Part shown: positions 33,206 through 41,903 of the stretch, piece after piece
Layout of the letters: every line of letters starts with the position of its first letter
How positions within the stretch are numbered: the stretch's first letter is position 1
Source of the DNA: Nocardia higoensis NBRC 100133
Lineage (GTDB): Bacteria; Actinomycetota; Actinomycetes; Mycobacteriales; Mycobacteriaceae
DNA: 64,000 bases
Direction of reading: 5' to 3'
Assembly (NCBI RefSeq): GCF_000308595.1
Contig: NZ_BAGA01000138.1
Span: 62,001-126,000, forward strand
Notes under the pieces: model-generated
Seen by the model: only the letters and a program-made list of their open reading frames with translations
What the model was told of the DNA's origin: nothing
The model's database searches: none
Made by a program: the position numbers and the translations under genes

Positions 33206-34801
33206 TCACATCCGGAAGACGCCGAAGCCCGCGGCGCCCTCGATCGGGGCGTTGTGGACGGCCGACAGCGCCATGCCCAACACCGTGCGGGTATCGCGGG
33301 GATCGATGACACCGTCGTCGTAGAGCCTGCCGGACATGAACATCGGCAGCGACTCGGCCTCGATCTGCGCTTCGATCATGGCGCGCATGCCCGCGTCGGC
33401 CTCCTCGTCGAAGGCCTTGCCGCGGGCTTCGGCGGCGGCGCGACCGACGATGGAGATCACGCCGGCCAGCTGCGCTCCGCCCATGACGGCGGATTTGGCA
33501 CTGGGCCAGGCGAATACGAAGCGCGGGTCGTAGGCGCGCCCGCACATGCCGTAGTGGCCCGCGCCGTAGGAGGCGCCCATGAGCAGGGTCAGGTGCGGGA
33601 CCTTCGAGTTGGACACCGCGTTGATCATCAGCGCGCCGTGCTTGATGATGCCCTTCTGCTCGTACTCCTTGCCGACCATGTAGCCGGTGGTGTTGTGCAG
33701 GAACAGCAGTGGGGTGTCGGACTGGTTGGCCAGCTGGATGAACTGGGCCGCCTTCTGCGCTTCCTCGGAGAACAGCACGCCGCGGGCGTTGGCGAGGATG
33801 CCGACGGGGTAGCCGTGCAGGCGCGCCCAGCCGGTCACCAGGCTACTGCCGTACAGGGGCTTGAACTCGTCGAAATCGGAGTCGTCGACGATGCGGGCGA
33901 TCACCTCGCGCGGGTCGAACGGGATCTTCAGATCCGAGGGCACGATGCCGAGCAGTTCCTCGGCGTCGTAGCGGGGTTCGAGCACCGGCTGCGGGGCCGG
34001 GCCGCGCTTGCGCCAGTTCAGCCGCGCGACGATGGAACGGCCGATGCGGATCGCGTCCTGCTCGTCGGCGGCCAGGTAGTCGGCCAGGCCGGAAACGCGG
34101 GCGTGCATGTCGGCGCCGCCCAGGGATTCGTCGTCGGATTCCTCGCCGGTGGCCATCTTCACCAGCGGCGGGCCGCCGAGGAACACCTTGGAGCGTTCCT
34201 TGATCATCACCGTGTAGTCCGACATGCCGGGCACGTACGCGCCGCCCGCGGTCGAATTGCCGAACACCAGGGCGATGGTCGGGATGCCCTCGGCGGACAG
34301 CTGCGTGATGTCGCGGAACAGCCGACCACCGGGAACGAAGACTTCCTTCTGGGTGGGCAGGTCCGCGCCACCGGACTCCACCAGGTTCACCAGCGGCAGC
34401 CGGTTCCGGCGGGCGATGTCGTTGGCGCGCAAGTTCTTGCGCAGCGTCCACGGATTGGAGGTGCCGCCGCGCACGGTGGGGTCGTGCGCGACGATCATGC
34501 ACTCGACGCCTGCCACGATTCCGATGCCGGTGACGACGCTGGCGCCGACATGGAATTCGCTGCCCCACGCGGCGAGCGGGCACAGTTCGAGGAACGGGGA
34601 GTCCTCGTCGATGAGCAACTCGATGCGCTCGCGCGCGGTGAGTTTGCCCCGCTTGCGGTGGCGGGCGAGCTTGTCCGGGCCGCCGCCTTCGACGGCCTTG
34701 ACGAACTCGGCCTCGACCTCGGTGAGCTTGGCGCTCATCGACTCCGCGGCCGCGCGGTATTCCGCCGCGGCGGTGTCGAGAACGCTGCGCAACACGGTCA
34801 T
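33206..34801 (-). CDS. accD2: Acyl-CoA carboxylase carboxyltransferase (beta) subunit
   Basis: A 531-residue carboxyltransferase with the two crotonase-like halves. N-terminal CoA/biotin site: CMIVAHDPTVRGGTSNPWT, LVESGGADLPTQ, FGNSTAGGAYVPGMSDYT. C-terminal half: LLFLHNTTGYMVG, HGALMINAVSNSKVPHLTLLMGASYGAG, GMCGRAYDPRFVFAWPSA. The overall type matches the MCC/GCC beta group (methylcrotonyl- or geranyl-CoA carboxylases). GGAAGGGT precedes ATG 34801. It transfers CO2 from the AccA2 biotin to an acyl-CoA; together with the flanking genes this points to a branched or terpenoid substrate. Confidence 0.93.
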   Translation of the reverse strand: MTVLRSVLDTAAAEYRAAAESMSAKLTEVEAEFVKAVEGGGPDKLARHRKRGKLTARERIELLIDEDSPFLELCPLAAWGSEFHVGASVVTGIGIVAGVECMIVAHDPTVRGGTSNPWTLRKNLRANDIARRNRLPLVNLVESGGADLPTQKEVFVPGGRLFRDITQLSAEGIPTIALVFGNSTAGGAYVPGMSDYTVMIKERSKVFLGGPPLVKMATGEESDDESLGGADMHARVSGLADYLAADEQDAIRIGRSIVARLNWRKRGPAPQPVLEPRYDAEELLGIVPSDLKIPFDPREVIARIVDDSDFDEFKPLYGSSLVTGWARLHGYPVGILANARGVLFSEEAQKAAQFIQLANQSDTPLLFLHNTTGYMVGKEYEQKGIIKHGALMINAVSNSKVPHLTLLMGASYGAGHYGMCGRAYDPRFVFAWPSAKSAVMGGAQLAGVISIVGRAAAEARGKAFDEEADAGMRAMIEAQIEAESLPMFMSGRLYDDGVIDPRDTRTVLGMALSAVHNAPIEGAAGFGVFRM

Positions 34802-34818
34802 GCCCGCCACCCTTCCGA

Positions 34819-35973
34819 TCAGGCCTGGTAACCCAGGCGCTTGCCTGCCAGGCTCAGCAGGATCTCGCTGGTGCCGCCGCCGATGCCGAGCAGGCGGATG
34901 TCGCGGTACTGGCGCTCCACCTCGGACTCGCGCATGTAGCCCATGCCGCCGTGCAGCTGAACCGCCTGGTGGGCAACCCATTCGGCGGCCTCGACGGCGG
35001 TGTTCTTGGCGAAGCACACTTCGGCGATCAGGTCGGTCTCGCCCTCGGCGGCGCGCCGGGCGACCTCGCGGGCGTAGACGCGGGCCACGTCGATGCGCCG
35101 GGCCATCTCGGCGACGGTGTTCTGCACCGCCTGGCGGCTGATCAGCGGACGGCCGAAGGTCTCGCGGTTGCGCACCCACTCCAGGGTGAGGTCGAGGCAG
35201 CGCTGCGCCTGCGCGTAGCCCTGCACGGCCAGGCCGAGCCGCTCGCTGACGAACGCGCCCGCGATCAGGTAGAAGCCGGCGTTCTCCGGGCCGACCAGAT
35301 TCGCCACCGGCACCTTCACGTCGACATAGGACAGTTCGGCGGTGTCGGAGGCCTGCCAGCCCATCTTCTCCAGCTTGCGGCTGACGGTGAAGCCCGGGGT
35401 GTCCTTGTCGACGACCAGCAGCGAGATGCCGCCCGAACCCTTGCCGCCGGTGCGGACCGCGGTGACCACGAAGTCGGCGCGGCAGCCGGAGGTGATGTAG
35501 GTCTTGGAGCCGTTGACGATGTAGTGATCGCCCTCGAGGCGCGCGGTGGTCGACAGGTTGTTCACGTCGGAGCCGCCGCCGGGCTCGGTGATGGCCAGCG
35601 AGCCGATCATGTCACCGGCGAGGGTGGGCTTGACGTAGCGGTCGATGAGGTCCTGGTTGCCCGAGGCCACGATGTGCGGGACCGCGATGCCGCAGGTGAA
35701 CAGCGAGGCGAACAGGCCGCCGGAGCCGCCGGCCTGGTGGATCTCCTCGCAGACGATCGCGGTGTCGATGGCCGTGCCGCCGCCACCGCCGACCTCCTCG
35801 GGGAACTGCAGGCCGAGCAGGCCGAGTTCGCCCGCCTTCTTGTGCAGCTCGCGCGGGAGCTCGCCGTCACGCTCCCACTGGTCCAGGTGGGGCAGCACCT
35901 CGCGCTCGACGAAACCGCGCACGGTGGCGCGTAGTTCGCGACGTTCGGGTGTGTTCCAGGGGTTTTCGGTCAT
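34819..35973 (-). CDS. Acyl-CoA dehydrogenase (FadE13-like, IVD/citronellyl-CoA type)
   Basis: A 384-residue acyl-CoA dehydrogenase. Blocks: SLAITEPGGGSDVNNLSTTA, YIVNGSKTYITSG, MGWQASDTAELSYVDVKVP, RNRETFGRPLISRQAVQ and QLHGGMGYMRESEVERQYRD. The C-terminal GIGGGTSEIL has Gly in place of the usual catalytic Glu, but FVSERLGLAVQGYAQ carries a Glu where isovaleryl-CoA dehydrogenase has its base. ATG 35973 overlaps the upstream stop (ATGA). It could correspond to AtuD or LiuA in the related Pseudomonas pathways; position matches fadE13. Confidence 0.92.
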   Translation of the reverse strand: MTENPWNTPERRELRATVRGFVEREVLPHLDQWERDGELPRELHKKAGELGLLGLQFPEEVGGGGGTAIDTAIVCEEIHQAGGSGGLFASLFTCGIAVPHIVASGNQDLIDRYVKPTLAGDMIGSLAITEPGGGSDVNNLSTTARLEGDHYIVNGSKTYITSGCRADFVVTAVRTGGKGSGGISLLVVDKDTPGFTVSRKLEKMGWQASDTAELSYVDVKVPVANLVGPENAGFYLIAGAFVSERLGLAVQGYAQAQRCLDLTLEWVRNRETFGRPLISRQAVQNTVAEMARRIDVARVYAREVARRAAEGETDLIAEVCFAKNTAVEAAEWVAHQAVQLHGGMGYMRESEVERQYRDIRLLGIGGGTSEILLSLAGKRLGYQA

Positions 35974-37685
35974 GACAGCAACTCCACGGGGATATCGATG
36001 TGACGGGACCGCAGCCATTCGCCGAGTCCCTTGGCCTGCGGATCGAACCGGGCCTGATACGCCACGCCCTTGCCGAGCAGGCCCGTGACGAGGAAGTTCA
36101 CCGCGCGCAGGTTCGGCAGGAGGTGTCTGGTGACGGTCAGGTCGGCGGTTTCGGGCAGAAGTTCTTTCAGTGTCTCGACGGTGAGGGTGTGCGCGAGCCA
36201 GCGCCAGGCTTCCTCGGTACGCACCCAGACGCCGATATTGGCGTCGCCGCCCTTGTCGCCGCTGCGGGCCAGCGCGACAGCGCCCAGCGGGACCCGCCGG
36301 ACCCGCCCGCCCGGGAACGGCTGCGGCAGTTCGGGTTCGGCGACCGCTTCCAGCGGCTTCGTCTGCTCGGACGGGGCGATCTCGGCACGTGAGCCGTCGG
36401 GCAGAACCGCCACGTGGGCCGTCTCGGCCGCGTCCACGTAGCCGGCGGTGTAGACGCCGTAGGGCGAGCCGTTGCCGGGCGGGGTGGTGAAACTGCAGCC
36501 GGGGTAGCTCGCCAGCGCCAGTTCCACCGCCGTGCCCGAGAACGCGCGGCCGACCTTCTTCGGGTCCGGATCGCGGACCACGCAGCGCAACAGGGCGCTG
36601 GCCTGCTCCTCGGTGTCGGCGTCGGGACGGTCGAGGCGGGCCAGGGTCCATTCCAGTTCGGCCGGGCGCACCGGAAGCCAGGACTCCAGCTGGCGGCGGG
36701 CGAGGTCGGCCTTGGCCTCGATGTCGAGGCCGGTGAGGACGAACTCCATCTCGTTGCGGAAGCCGCCGAGGGTGTTCAGCGAGACCTTGAGCTGCGGGGG
36801 CGGCGCCTCGCCGGTGACACCGGAGACCAGGACCCGATCCGGGCCTTCCTGGCTGAGCCGCACGCTGTCCAACCGGGTGGTGACGTCGGGTCCGGCATAG
36901 CGAGCGCCCTGGATCTCGTACATGAGCTGGGCTTCGACCGTGTCGACGGTGACCGCGCCGCCGGTGCCCTCGTGTTTGGTGATGACGCTGCTGCCGTCGC
37001 GGCGGATCTCGGCGATCGGGAAGTCCGGCCTGCCGAGGTCGGCGATCTCGGTGAAGAAGGCGTAGTTGCCGCCGGTGGCCTGGGTGCCGCACTCGATGAT
37101 GTGGCCCGCGACGACCGCGCCCGCGAGCGCGTCGAAATCGGTTCGGGCCCAGCCGAAGTGGGCTGCGGCGGGGCCGACGATGACCGAGGCGTCGGTGACG
37201 CGGCCGGTGACCACGATGTCGGCATCGGCACGGAGGCATTCGACGATGCCCCACGCGCCGAGGTAGGCGTTGGCGGTGAGCGGCGCGCCGAGGCCGAGTT
37301 CCTGCGCGCGCGGCAGCAGGTCGTCGCCTTCGACGTGGGCGATCTTCGCGTCGAGCCCGAGTTCGGCGGCGACCTCGCGCACCTTCTCGGCCAGGCCCGC
37401 GGGATTCAGGCCGCCCGCGTTCACGACGATTCGCACGCCGCGGTCCAGGGCGAGTCCGAGACAGTCGCGGATCTGGGTGAGGAAGGTCTTGGCGTAACCG
37501 AGGCTCGGGTCCTTCATCCGGTCCCGGCCGAGGATGAGCATGGTCAGCTCGGCGAGGTAGTCGCCGGTGAGCACGTCCAGCTGCCCGCCCTCGAGCATCT
37601 CGCGCATGGCGGAGAGGCGGTCGCCGTAGAACCCGGAACAGTTGCCGATCCTGATGACATCCGGATCGGCGGCCAGCCTACGCAT
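35970..37685 (-). CDS. DUF1446 / AtuA-family acyclic terpene utilisation protein
   Basis: A 571-residue protein of the DUF1446 family, named for AtuA of the Pseudomonas acyclic terpene utilisation cluster, whose reaction is unknown. Conserved stretches include IRIGNCSGFYGDRLSAM, VLTGDYLAELTMLIL, IVVNAGGLNPAGLA, VVTGRVTDASVIVGP, HIIECGTQATGGNYAFF and the late ALARSGDKGGDANIGV. It heads the leftward operon and its stop overlaps the next start. In M. tuberculosis the same family sits at the head of the accA2-accD2 locus (Rv0976c). Confidence 0.9.
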   Translation of the reverse strand: MRRLAADPDVIRIGNCSGFYGDRLSAMREMLEGGQLDVLTGDYLAELTMLILGRDRMKDPSLGYAKTFLTQIRDCLGLALDRGVRIVVNAGGLNPAGLAEKVREVAAELGLDAKIAHVEGDDLLPRAQELGLGAPLTANAYLGAWGIVECLRADADIVVTGRVTDASVIVGPAAAHFGWARTDFDALAGAVVAGHIIECGTQATGGNYAFFTEIADLGRPDFPIAEIRRDGSSVITKHEGTGGAVTVDTVEAQLMYEIQGARYAGPDVTTRLDSVRLSQEGPDRVLVSGVTGEAPPPQLKVSLNTLGGFRNEMEFVLTGLDIEAKADLARRQLESWLPVRPAELEWTLARLDRPDADTEEQASALLRCVVRDPDPKKVGRAFSGTAVELALASYPGCSFTTPPGNGSPYGVYTAGYVDAAETAHVAVLPDGSRAEIAPSEQTKPLEAVAEPELPQPFPGGRVRRVPLGAVALARSGDKGGDANIGVWVRTEEAWRWLAHTLTVETLKELLPETADLTVTRHLLPNLRAVNFLVTGLLGKGVAYQARFDPQAKGLGEWLRSRHIDIPVELLS

Positions 37686-37756
37686 CAGCCCGGTGCCTCC
37701 CTGTCGATGAATCGGTCGGTTGTCGCGCCCAGCATCACACTCGCGCCAGAAAAAAT

Positions 37757-37772
37757 CAAGCTAGCGTGCTTG
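37757..37772. promoter_or_regulatory. Inverted repeat upstream of the AtuA/carboxylase operon
   Basis: CAAGC (37757-37761) and GCTTG (37768-37772) flank TAGCGT in a locally AT-rich stretch (AAAAAATCAAGC) 72 bases before the operon start. It has the size and form of a TetR operator and is the only clear inverted repeat in the 222-base divergent gap. Candidate target of the TetR protein encoded at the operon's end. Confidence 0.4.
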
Positions 37773-37907
37773 TTACTTGTTCCCGCAGATCAGCGCGCTA
37801 TCCGGAGAGCCGGAACCCGGCGCGAAACCGCACCGGCGAGCCCGCGTCGGACGCGCCACCCGCCTATCGTGCACCCGCCGACCCGAGCACACGGCAGAAT
37901 CGGCCCA

Positions 37908-38066
37908 ATGTCCACCGACGTGACGATGATCCTGCTGCTCGCCCTCGCCGGCTTCCTGCTCGGCGGCGCCTACTCGCTGTGGAAGACCTCCCGGCCCGTC
38001 GCCATCGGCCTGGCAATCTGCGGCGCGCTGGCTGCCGCGGCCGGGCTCTTCTGGGGCCTGGGCTGA
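37908..38066 (+). CDS. Small two-helix membrane protein
   Basis: A 52-residue protein made of two hydrophobic segments, MILLLALAGFLLGGAYSLW and PVAIGLAICGALAAAAGLFW, joined by KTSR. It is divergent from the AtuA operon. ATG 37908 has no strong ribosome site. Short proteins of this form are common in actinobacteria; function unknown. Coding is supported by the clean helix-turn-helix topology and by codon third-position GC. Confidence 0.55.
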   Translation: MSTDVTMILLLALAGFLLGGAYSLWKTSRPVAIGLAICGALAAAAGLFWGLG

Positions 38067-38162
38067 CATCCTCCGCCGTGGTGTGAGCCGCGCGGGCGCC
38101 CATGAGCACACGGGATCGGGACAGCTCGTCGTACCCGGACACGAGGTCGCCGTTGTCCCGGA

Positions 38163-39740
38163 TCAGTCGAAGGGAGATCGGTCGACAGCGCAACCGGTGT
38201 CCTCGGGCGGCGGCAACGCGGTGAACAGGTACTCCCGCTTGACCTGTTCGGCGCAGGTGCTCGGCGCGTACATGGTGCTGTGGCCCGCGCCTTCGACGAT
38301 CACCACCCGCGCGTCGGCCAGTTGCGCGGCGCCCGCCCGCGCTCCGGGCAACGGGGTCGCGGGGTCGTAGCGAGTGTTGAGCACCAGGATCGGGGCGGCG
38401 GTGCGGCGATTCCACGGGCCGGTGTAGCGATCGGGGTCCGGGCCGGGCCAGAACGCGCAGGCGGTACTGCTGAAGACCGCGATCCGGCCGAAGTAGGGCA
38501 CGCGCTGGTCTTCGGAGATCGCGGCGCGGCTGTAGGCGGCCGGGTCGGTCGGGACGGTGCTGTCGGCGCACTGGATCGCGTGGTACGCCTCGGTCCGGTT
38601 GCCGGGGTAGGGGCCGCCACTCGCCACCGGCAGCACACCCTGGACGGTGGTGCCCGCGTCGAACAACCGTTGCAGCAGGGTCGCGAGGGCGGGGTAATTC
38701 GACGACTGCGAGAGGCTCGACGCGGCGCCGAGGACCGCCGCGTAGGTCCACGCCTCGCCATCGAGGCGAATAGGTGCCAGCCGAGCGCGCTCGGCCAGCA
38801 CCGTCCATTTGGACTTCGGATCGCCGGCCGAGAAAGCGCACCGGGGTCCGGCGGCGGCGCATTGCCGCAGGAATTCGTCGAAGGTGGCGGCGATTCCGGC
38901 GGCGACATTCTGCCTGGCGTCCAGCGGAACGGCCGATCCCTGGTCCCCGTGGCCGGTGACATTGCCCTCGAAGTCCAGCGAACCGTCGAACGCCATCGCC
39001 CGCACCCGGCTCGGGAACATGTTCGCGTAGATCGCGCCGACCTGCGTCCCGTAGGAAATACCGTGGTAGGTGAGTTCCGGGTCGCCCACGGCGCGCCGCA
39101 ACAGGTCCAGATCCCGCGCCGTGTCGACGGTCGACACGTGATCCAGGATCCGGCCCGCATGCCGAGTGCACCGCTCGGCGAACTCCCGGGACCAGGCGAA
39201 GAACGGCGCCTCTTCGCCCGGCACGGTCGGCAGCTCGGGCATGGCACCCAGGAACGCGCGCTGCTCCTCGGCGTCGGCGAAACAATCGACCGGCGAGCTG
39301 CGCGCCACCCCGCGCGGATCCCAGGACACCAGATCGAACCGTGCGCGCAATTCCTCCGAGAACAACCACGGCCAACGCGCCCGCTCCCGTAACCGATCCA
39401 CGCCGGACGGCCCGGGGCCGCCGAAATTCACGAACAACGTCCCGATACGCCGCCCCGGATCGGTCGCGGGCAGTTTGATCACCGCCAATTCGATCTGCTC
39501 GCCACCGGGTTCGCGGTAATCCAACGGCACCCGGGCGGAGGAACACTCGAATCCGTCCGCGCAATCGGCCCAGTGGAATTCCGGCGTCTGCGCATTCTCG
39601 GCGAGTTGATCCATATAGGGATCGACACCGTCCCCGGCCGCCGCGAATCCCGGCGCACCGAGCACTCCCACCCCGACCACCAACACCGAAATCGCCACCC
39701 GGAACCAGCGAGAACCATTGGCTCCCAACGACAGAACCAA
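38163..39740 (-). CDS. Secreted TAP-type alpha/beta hydrolase (putative peptidase)
   Basis: A 525-residue exported hydrolase. A signal peptide (VAISVLVVGVGVLGAPGFAAA) precedes the mature protein. The oxyanion loop is FVNFGGPGPSG (~107), the nucleophile elbow GISYGTQ (Ser ~228), then an Asp in LNTRYDPATPL and a His in EGAGHSTMY; the C-terminal third is the TAP-like domain. Actinobacterial relatives are secreted tripeptidyl aminopeptidases or esterases. No ATG fits: TTG 39740 is chosen because AGGAGGA lies 7 bases upstream and the signal peptide follows directly. Cys residues of the mature part suggest disulfides. Confidence 0.88.
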   Translation of the reverse strand: MVLSLGANGSRWFRVAISVLVVGVGVLGAPGFAAAGDGVDPYMDQLAENAQTPEFHWADCADGFECSSARVPLDYREPGGEQIELAVIKLPATDPGRRIGTLFVNFGGPGPSGVDRLRERARWPWLFSEELRARFDLVSWDPRGVARSSPVDCFADAEEQRAFLGAMPELPTVPGEEAPFFAWSREFAERCTRHAGRILDHVSTVDTARDLDLLRRAVGDPELTYHGISYGTQVGAIYANMFPSRVRAMAFDGSLDFEGNVTGHGDQGSAVPLDARQNVAAGIAATFDEFLRQCAAAGPRCAFSAGDPKSKWTVLAERARLAPIRLDGEAWTYAAVLGAASSLSQSSNYPALATLLQRLFDAGTTVQGVLPVASGGPYPGNRTEAYHAIQCADSTVPTDPAAYSRAAISEDQRVPYFGRIAVFSSTACAFWPGPDPDRYTGPWNRRTAAPILVLNTRYDPATPLPGARAGAAQLADARVVIVEGAGHSTMYAPSTCAEQVKREYLFTALPPPEDTGCAVDRSPFD

Positions 39741-39996
39741 CGAAAAGTCCTCCTGCTGCAGATCGCCGAACCCCCGTGATCCTGTCACATCGGCATCGGC
39801 GACCACCTCGTCGGAGCAGACGCGACGCCGAGCCGCAGCGGCTGTCCGGCGGTGTCCGACGACCATCGACGAGAACGACGACGGCCCGGCGTGGAAGGTA
39901 GTCCTTCGCACGCCGGGCCGTTCGGGGCGCGATCACCGGGCAGTGGTGACCGCGCCGACGCGGAGCGGACCTCCCGACAAGGTCGCATCCGCGATC

Positions 39997-40022
39997 CCCG
40001 GGCGGCGAGGGCGCTGCCCGGG
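39997..40022 (-). terminator. Terminator of the ABC transporter operon
   Basis: CCCGGGCGGC (39997-40006) pairs with GCTGCCCGGG (40013-40022) at 9 of 10 positions with a 6-base loop, 12 bases beyond the permease stop. The rest of the 294-base gap to the hydrolase gene shows no gene. Confidence 0.55.
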
Positions 40023-40034
40023 AGGCTTGTTGTG

Positions 40035-40835
40035 TCAGGCGTCGCGCCTGTTGACCACGACCACCGCGGCGGTGAAGACGATCGCGACGAAGGCTGTGAA
40101 GTACAGGAGCGCGGCCCAGGCTCCCCAGTGCCAGGGCAAGCCGGTGTCCTCCATGCCGAGGAAGCGGTTCGCGTTCTGGAACGGCAGGAACACCTGAATA
40201 TTACGTCCGTACTTACCGAACGCGCCGACAATCGGTTCGATGAGCACCGGCCAGACGATCAACAGGGAGATCGCGCCCGCCGACTGGCGGATGAGCGCGC
40301 CGACACCGACCGAGAGCACGGCCACCAGGGCGATGAAGATCGGGACCGCGTAGAAGATCTTGGTATCGCCGTCGGTGAGGCTGAGATTCACCCCGACCTC
40401 GTCGGTGGTGACCACCTTCAGGATCAGGAAGCTCAGGAAGGTGAGCACCCCCGACAGCACGGCCGCGCCGACCGCGAGCATCCCGGCCTTGGTGGCCAGC
40501 ACCGCGGTCCGGTTCGGCACGGCCAGGAAGGTGGCGCGCATGGTGCCGAAGCGATATTCGCTGGTCACGGCCAGCGCGCACATGATCATGATGAGGATGT
40601 AGCCGAAGCCGGGCAGGAAGGCCGCGCCGGTGATGCCGAGCGCGGAGAGCACATTGTCGGCCAGCGGCGGTTCCGGCGCGATGGACGGATCGTCCTTCCA
40701 CGCGTTCATGGTGACGTTGAGCAGCAGGCCGAACAGCGCGGTGATGCCGAGAGAGAACACGATCGCCAGGCCGGTGCACCACCAGGGCGATCGGGTGGAG
40801 GTCAGTTTGATTCGTTCCGCGGCCAATACGCTCAT
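40035..40835 (-). CDS. ABC-2 type transporter permease
   Basis: A 266-residue integral membrane protein of the ABC-2 family with about six helices: LAIVFSLGITALFGLLL, FLPGFGYILIMIMCALAVTSEY, AGMLAVGAAVLSGVLTFLSFLIL, FIALVAVLSVGVGALI, AGAISLLIVWPVLIEPIVG and the last LLYFTAFVAIVFTAAVVVV. SEYRFGTMRATFLAVPNR is the typical cytoplasmic coupling region. ATG 40835 overlaps the ATPase stop (ATGA). With the ATPase it forms a drug or lipid exporter, possibly for self-protection; substrate unknown. Confidence 0.9.
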   Translation of the reverse strand: MSVLAAERIKLTSTRSPWWCTGLAIVFSLGITALFGLLLNVTMNAWKDDPSIAPEPPLADNVLSALGITGAAFLPGFGYILIMIMCALAVTSEYRFGTMRATFLAVPNRTAVLATKAGMLAVGAAVLSGVLTFLSFLILKVVTTDEVGVNLSLTDGDTKIFYAVPIFIALVAVLSVGVGALIRQSAGAISLLIVWPVLIEPIVGAFGKYGRNIQVFLPFQNANRFLGMEDTGLPWHWGAWAALLYFTAFVAIVFTAAVVVVNRRDA

Positions 40836-41818
40836 CGGAGCGCACCTCCCATCGCTGCGATCTGCGCGCCGGGTCCCGGCACGCCCACCTGGTCGGCGCC
40901 TTCGCCGTGATACTGCACCGAGCCGCCGGTCATCCGCATGAACGCCTCCTCCAGCGAGGCGCGCTGCGGGGACAGCTCGAACAGGGTGATGTTGTTCTTG
41001 CTCGCCAGCGTGCCGACCGCGTCGCTGGTCACGCCGGCCACCAGCAGCGCGGGGCCGTCCGCACCGGCGCCGTCCTCGCGCACGGTCAGGTTCTCCGAGG
41101 TCAGCACGCTGCGCAGTTCGTCGAGCTGCGGGCTGCGGACCCGGACGCTCTGCTCGGAAGCGCGCTCGATGAACTCCTTGGTGGTGGTGTCGGAGATGAG
41201 CTTGCCGCGGCCGATCACCACCAGGTGCTCGGCGGTCTGCGCCATCTCCGAGAGCAGGTGGCTCGACACCAGAACCGTGCGGCCCTCGGCGGCCAGGCGC
41301 TGCATGAACCGGCGGATCCACAGGATGCCCTCGGGATCGAGGCCGTTCACCGGCTCGTCGAACAGCAGCACCTTCGGATCGCCGAGCAGCGCGCCCGCCA
41401 GGCCCAGCCGCTGGGACATGCCGAGGGAGAACCCGCCCGCGCTGCGACCCGCGACCTCGGTCAGGCCGACCAGCCGCAGCACCTCCTCGACTCGCGACTT
41501 CTCGATGCCGTTGGACGCGGCCAGCCATTGCAGGTGGGCGCGCGCCGAACGATTCGGGTGCACCCATTTGGCGTCGAGCAACGCGCCGACGGTGCGCAGC
41601 GGGTTCTCGATCTCGTGGTACGGCTTGCCGTCGATGAGCGCGGTGCCCGCCGTCGGCCGGTCCAGGCCGAGGATCATCCGCATCGTCGTCGACTTGCCCG
41701 CGCCGTTGGGTCCGAGGAAGCCCGTCACCTGTCCGGGCCGGACGGTGAAGGTGAGATCCTCGACGGCGGCGGTCCGGCCGTAATGTTTGGTCAGACCCCT
41801 CACTTCGATCATGGGCAC
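40832..41818 (-). CDS. ABC transporter ATP-binding protein
   Basis: A DrrA/BcrA-type ATPase of about 328 residues. Walker A is GFLGPNGAGKSTT, the signature GGFSLGMSQRLGLAGALL, Walker B VLLFDEPVNGLD, and the switch His is in LVSSHLLSEM. The C-terminal ~80 residues form an accessory domain ending in LEEAFMRMTGG, typical of the multidrug export subgroup. GTG 41818 is preferred since AGGGA lies 6 bases before it; ATG 41824 and ATG 41812 are alternatives. It overlaps the permease gene downstream and lies next to the thi genes without apparent relation. Confidence 0.93.
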   Translation of the reverse strand: MPMIEVRGLTKHYGRTAAVEDLTFTVRPGQVTGFLGPNGAGKSTTMRMILGLDRPTAGTALIDGKPYHEIENPLRTVGALLDAKWVHPNRSARAHLQWLAASNGIEKSRVEEVLRLVGLTEVAGRSAGGFSLGMSQRLGLAGALLGDPKVLLFDEPVNGLDPEGILWIRRFMQRLAAEGRTVLVSSHLLSEMAQTAEHLVVIGRGKLISDTTTKEFIERASEQSVRVRSPQLDELRSVLTSENLTVREDGAGADGPALLVAGVTSDAVGTLASKNNITLFELSPQRASLEEAFMRMTGGSVQYHGEGADQVGVPGPGAQIAAMGGALR

Positions 41819-41903
41819 CAGCATTCCCTACCGAGGGGCCTTCCGCGTCACCACTCAGGGGTGGAATCCGGTCATCCTCGAGAATGACCGGAGTCCCGGC
41901 CGT

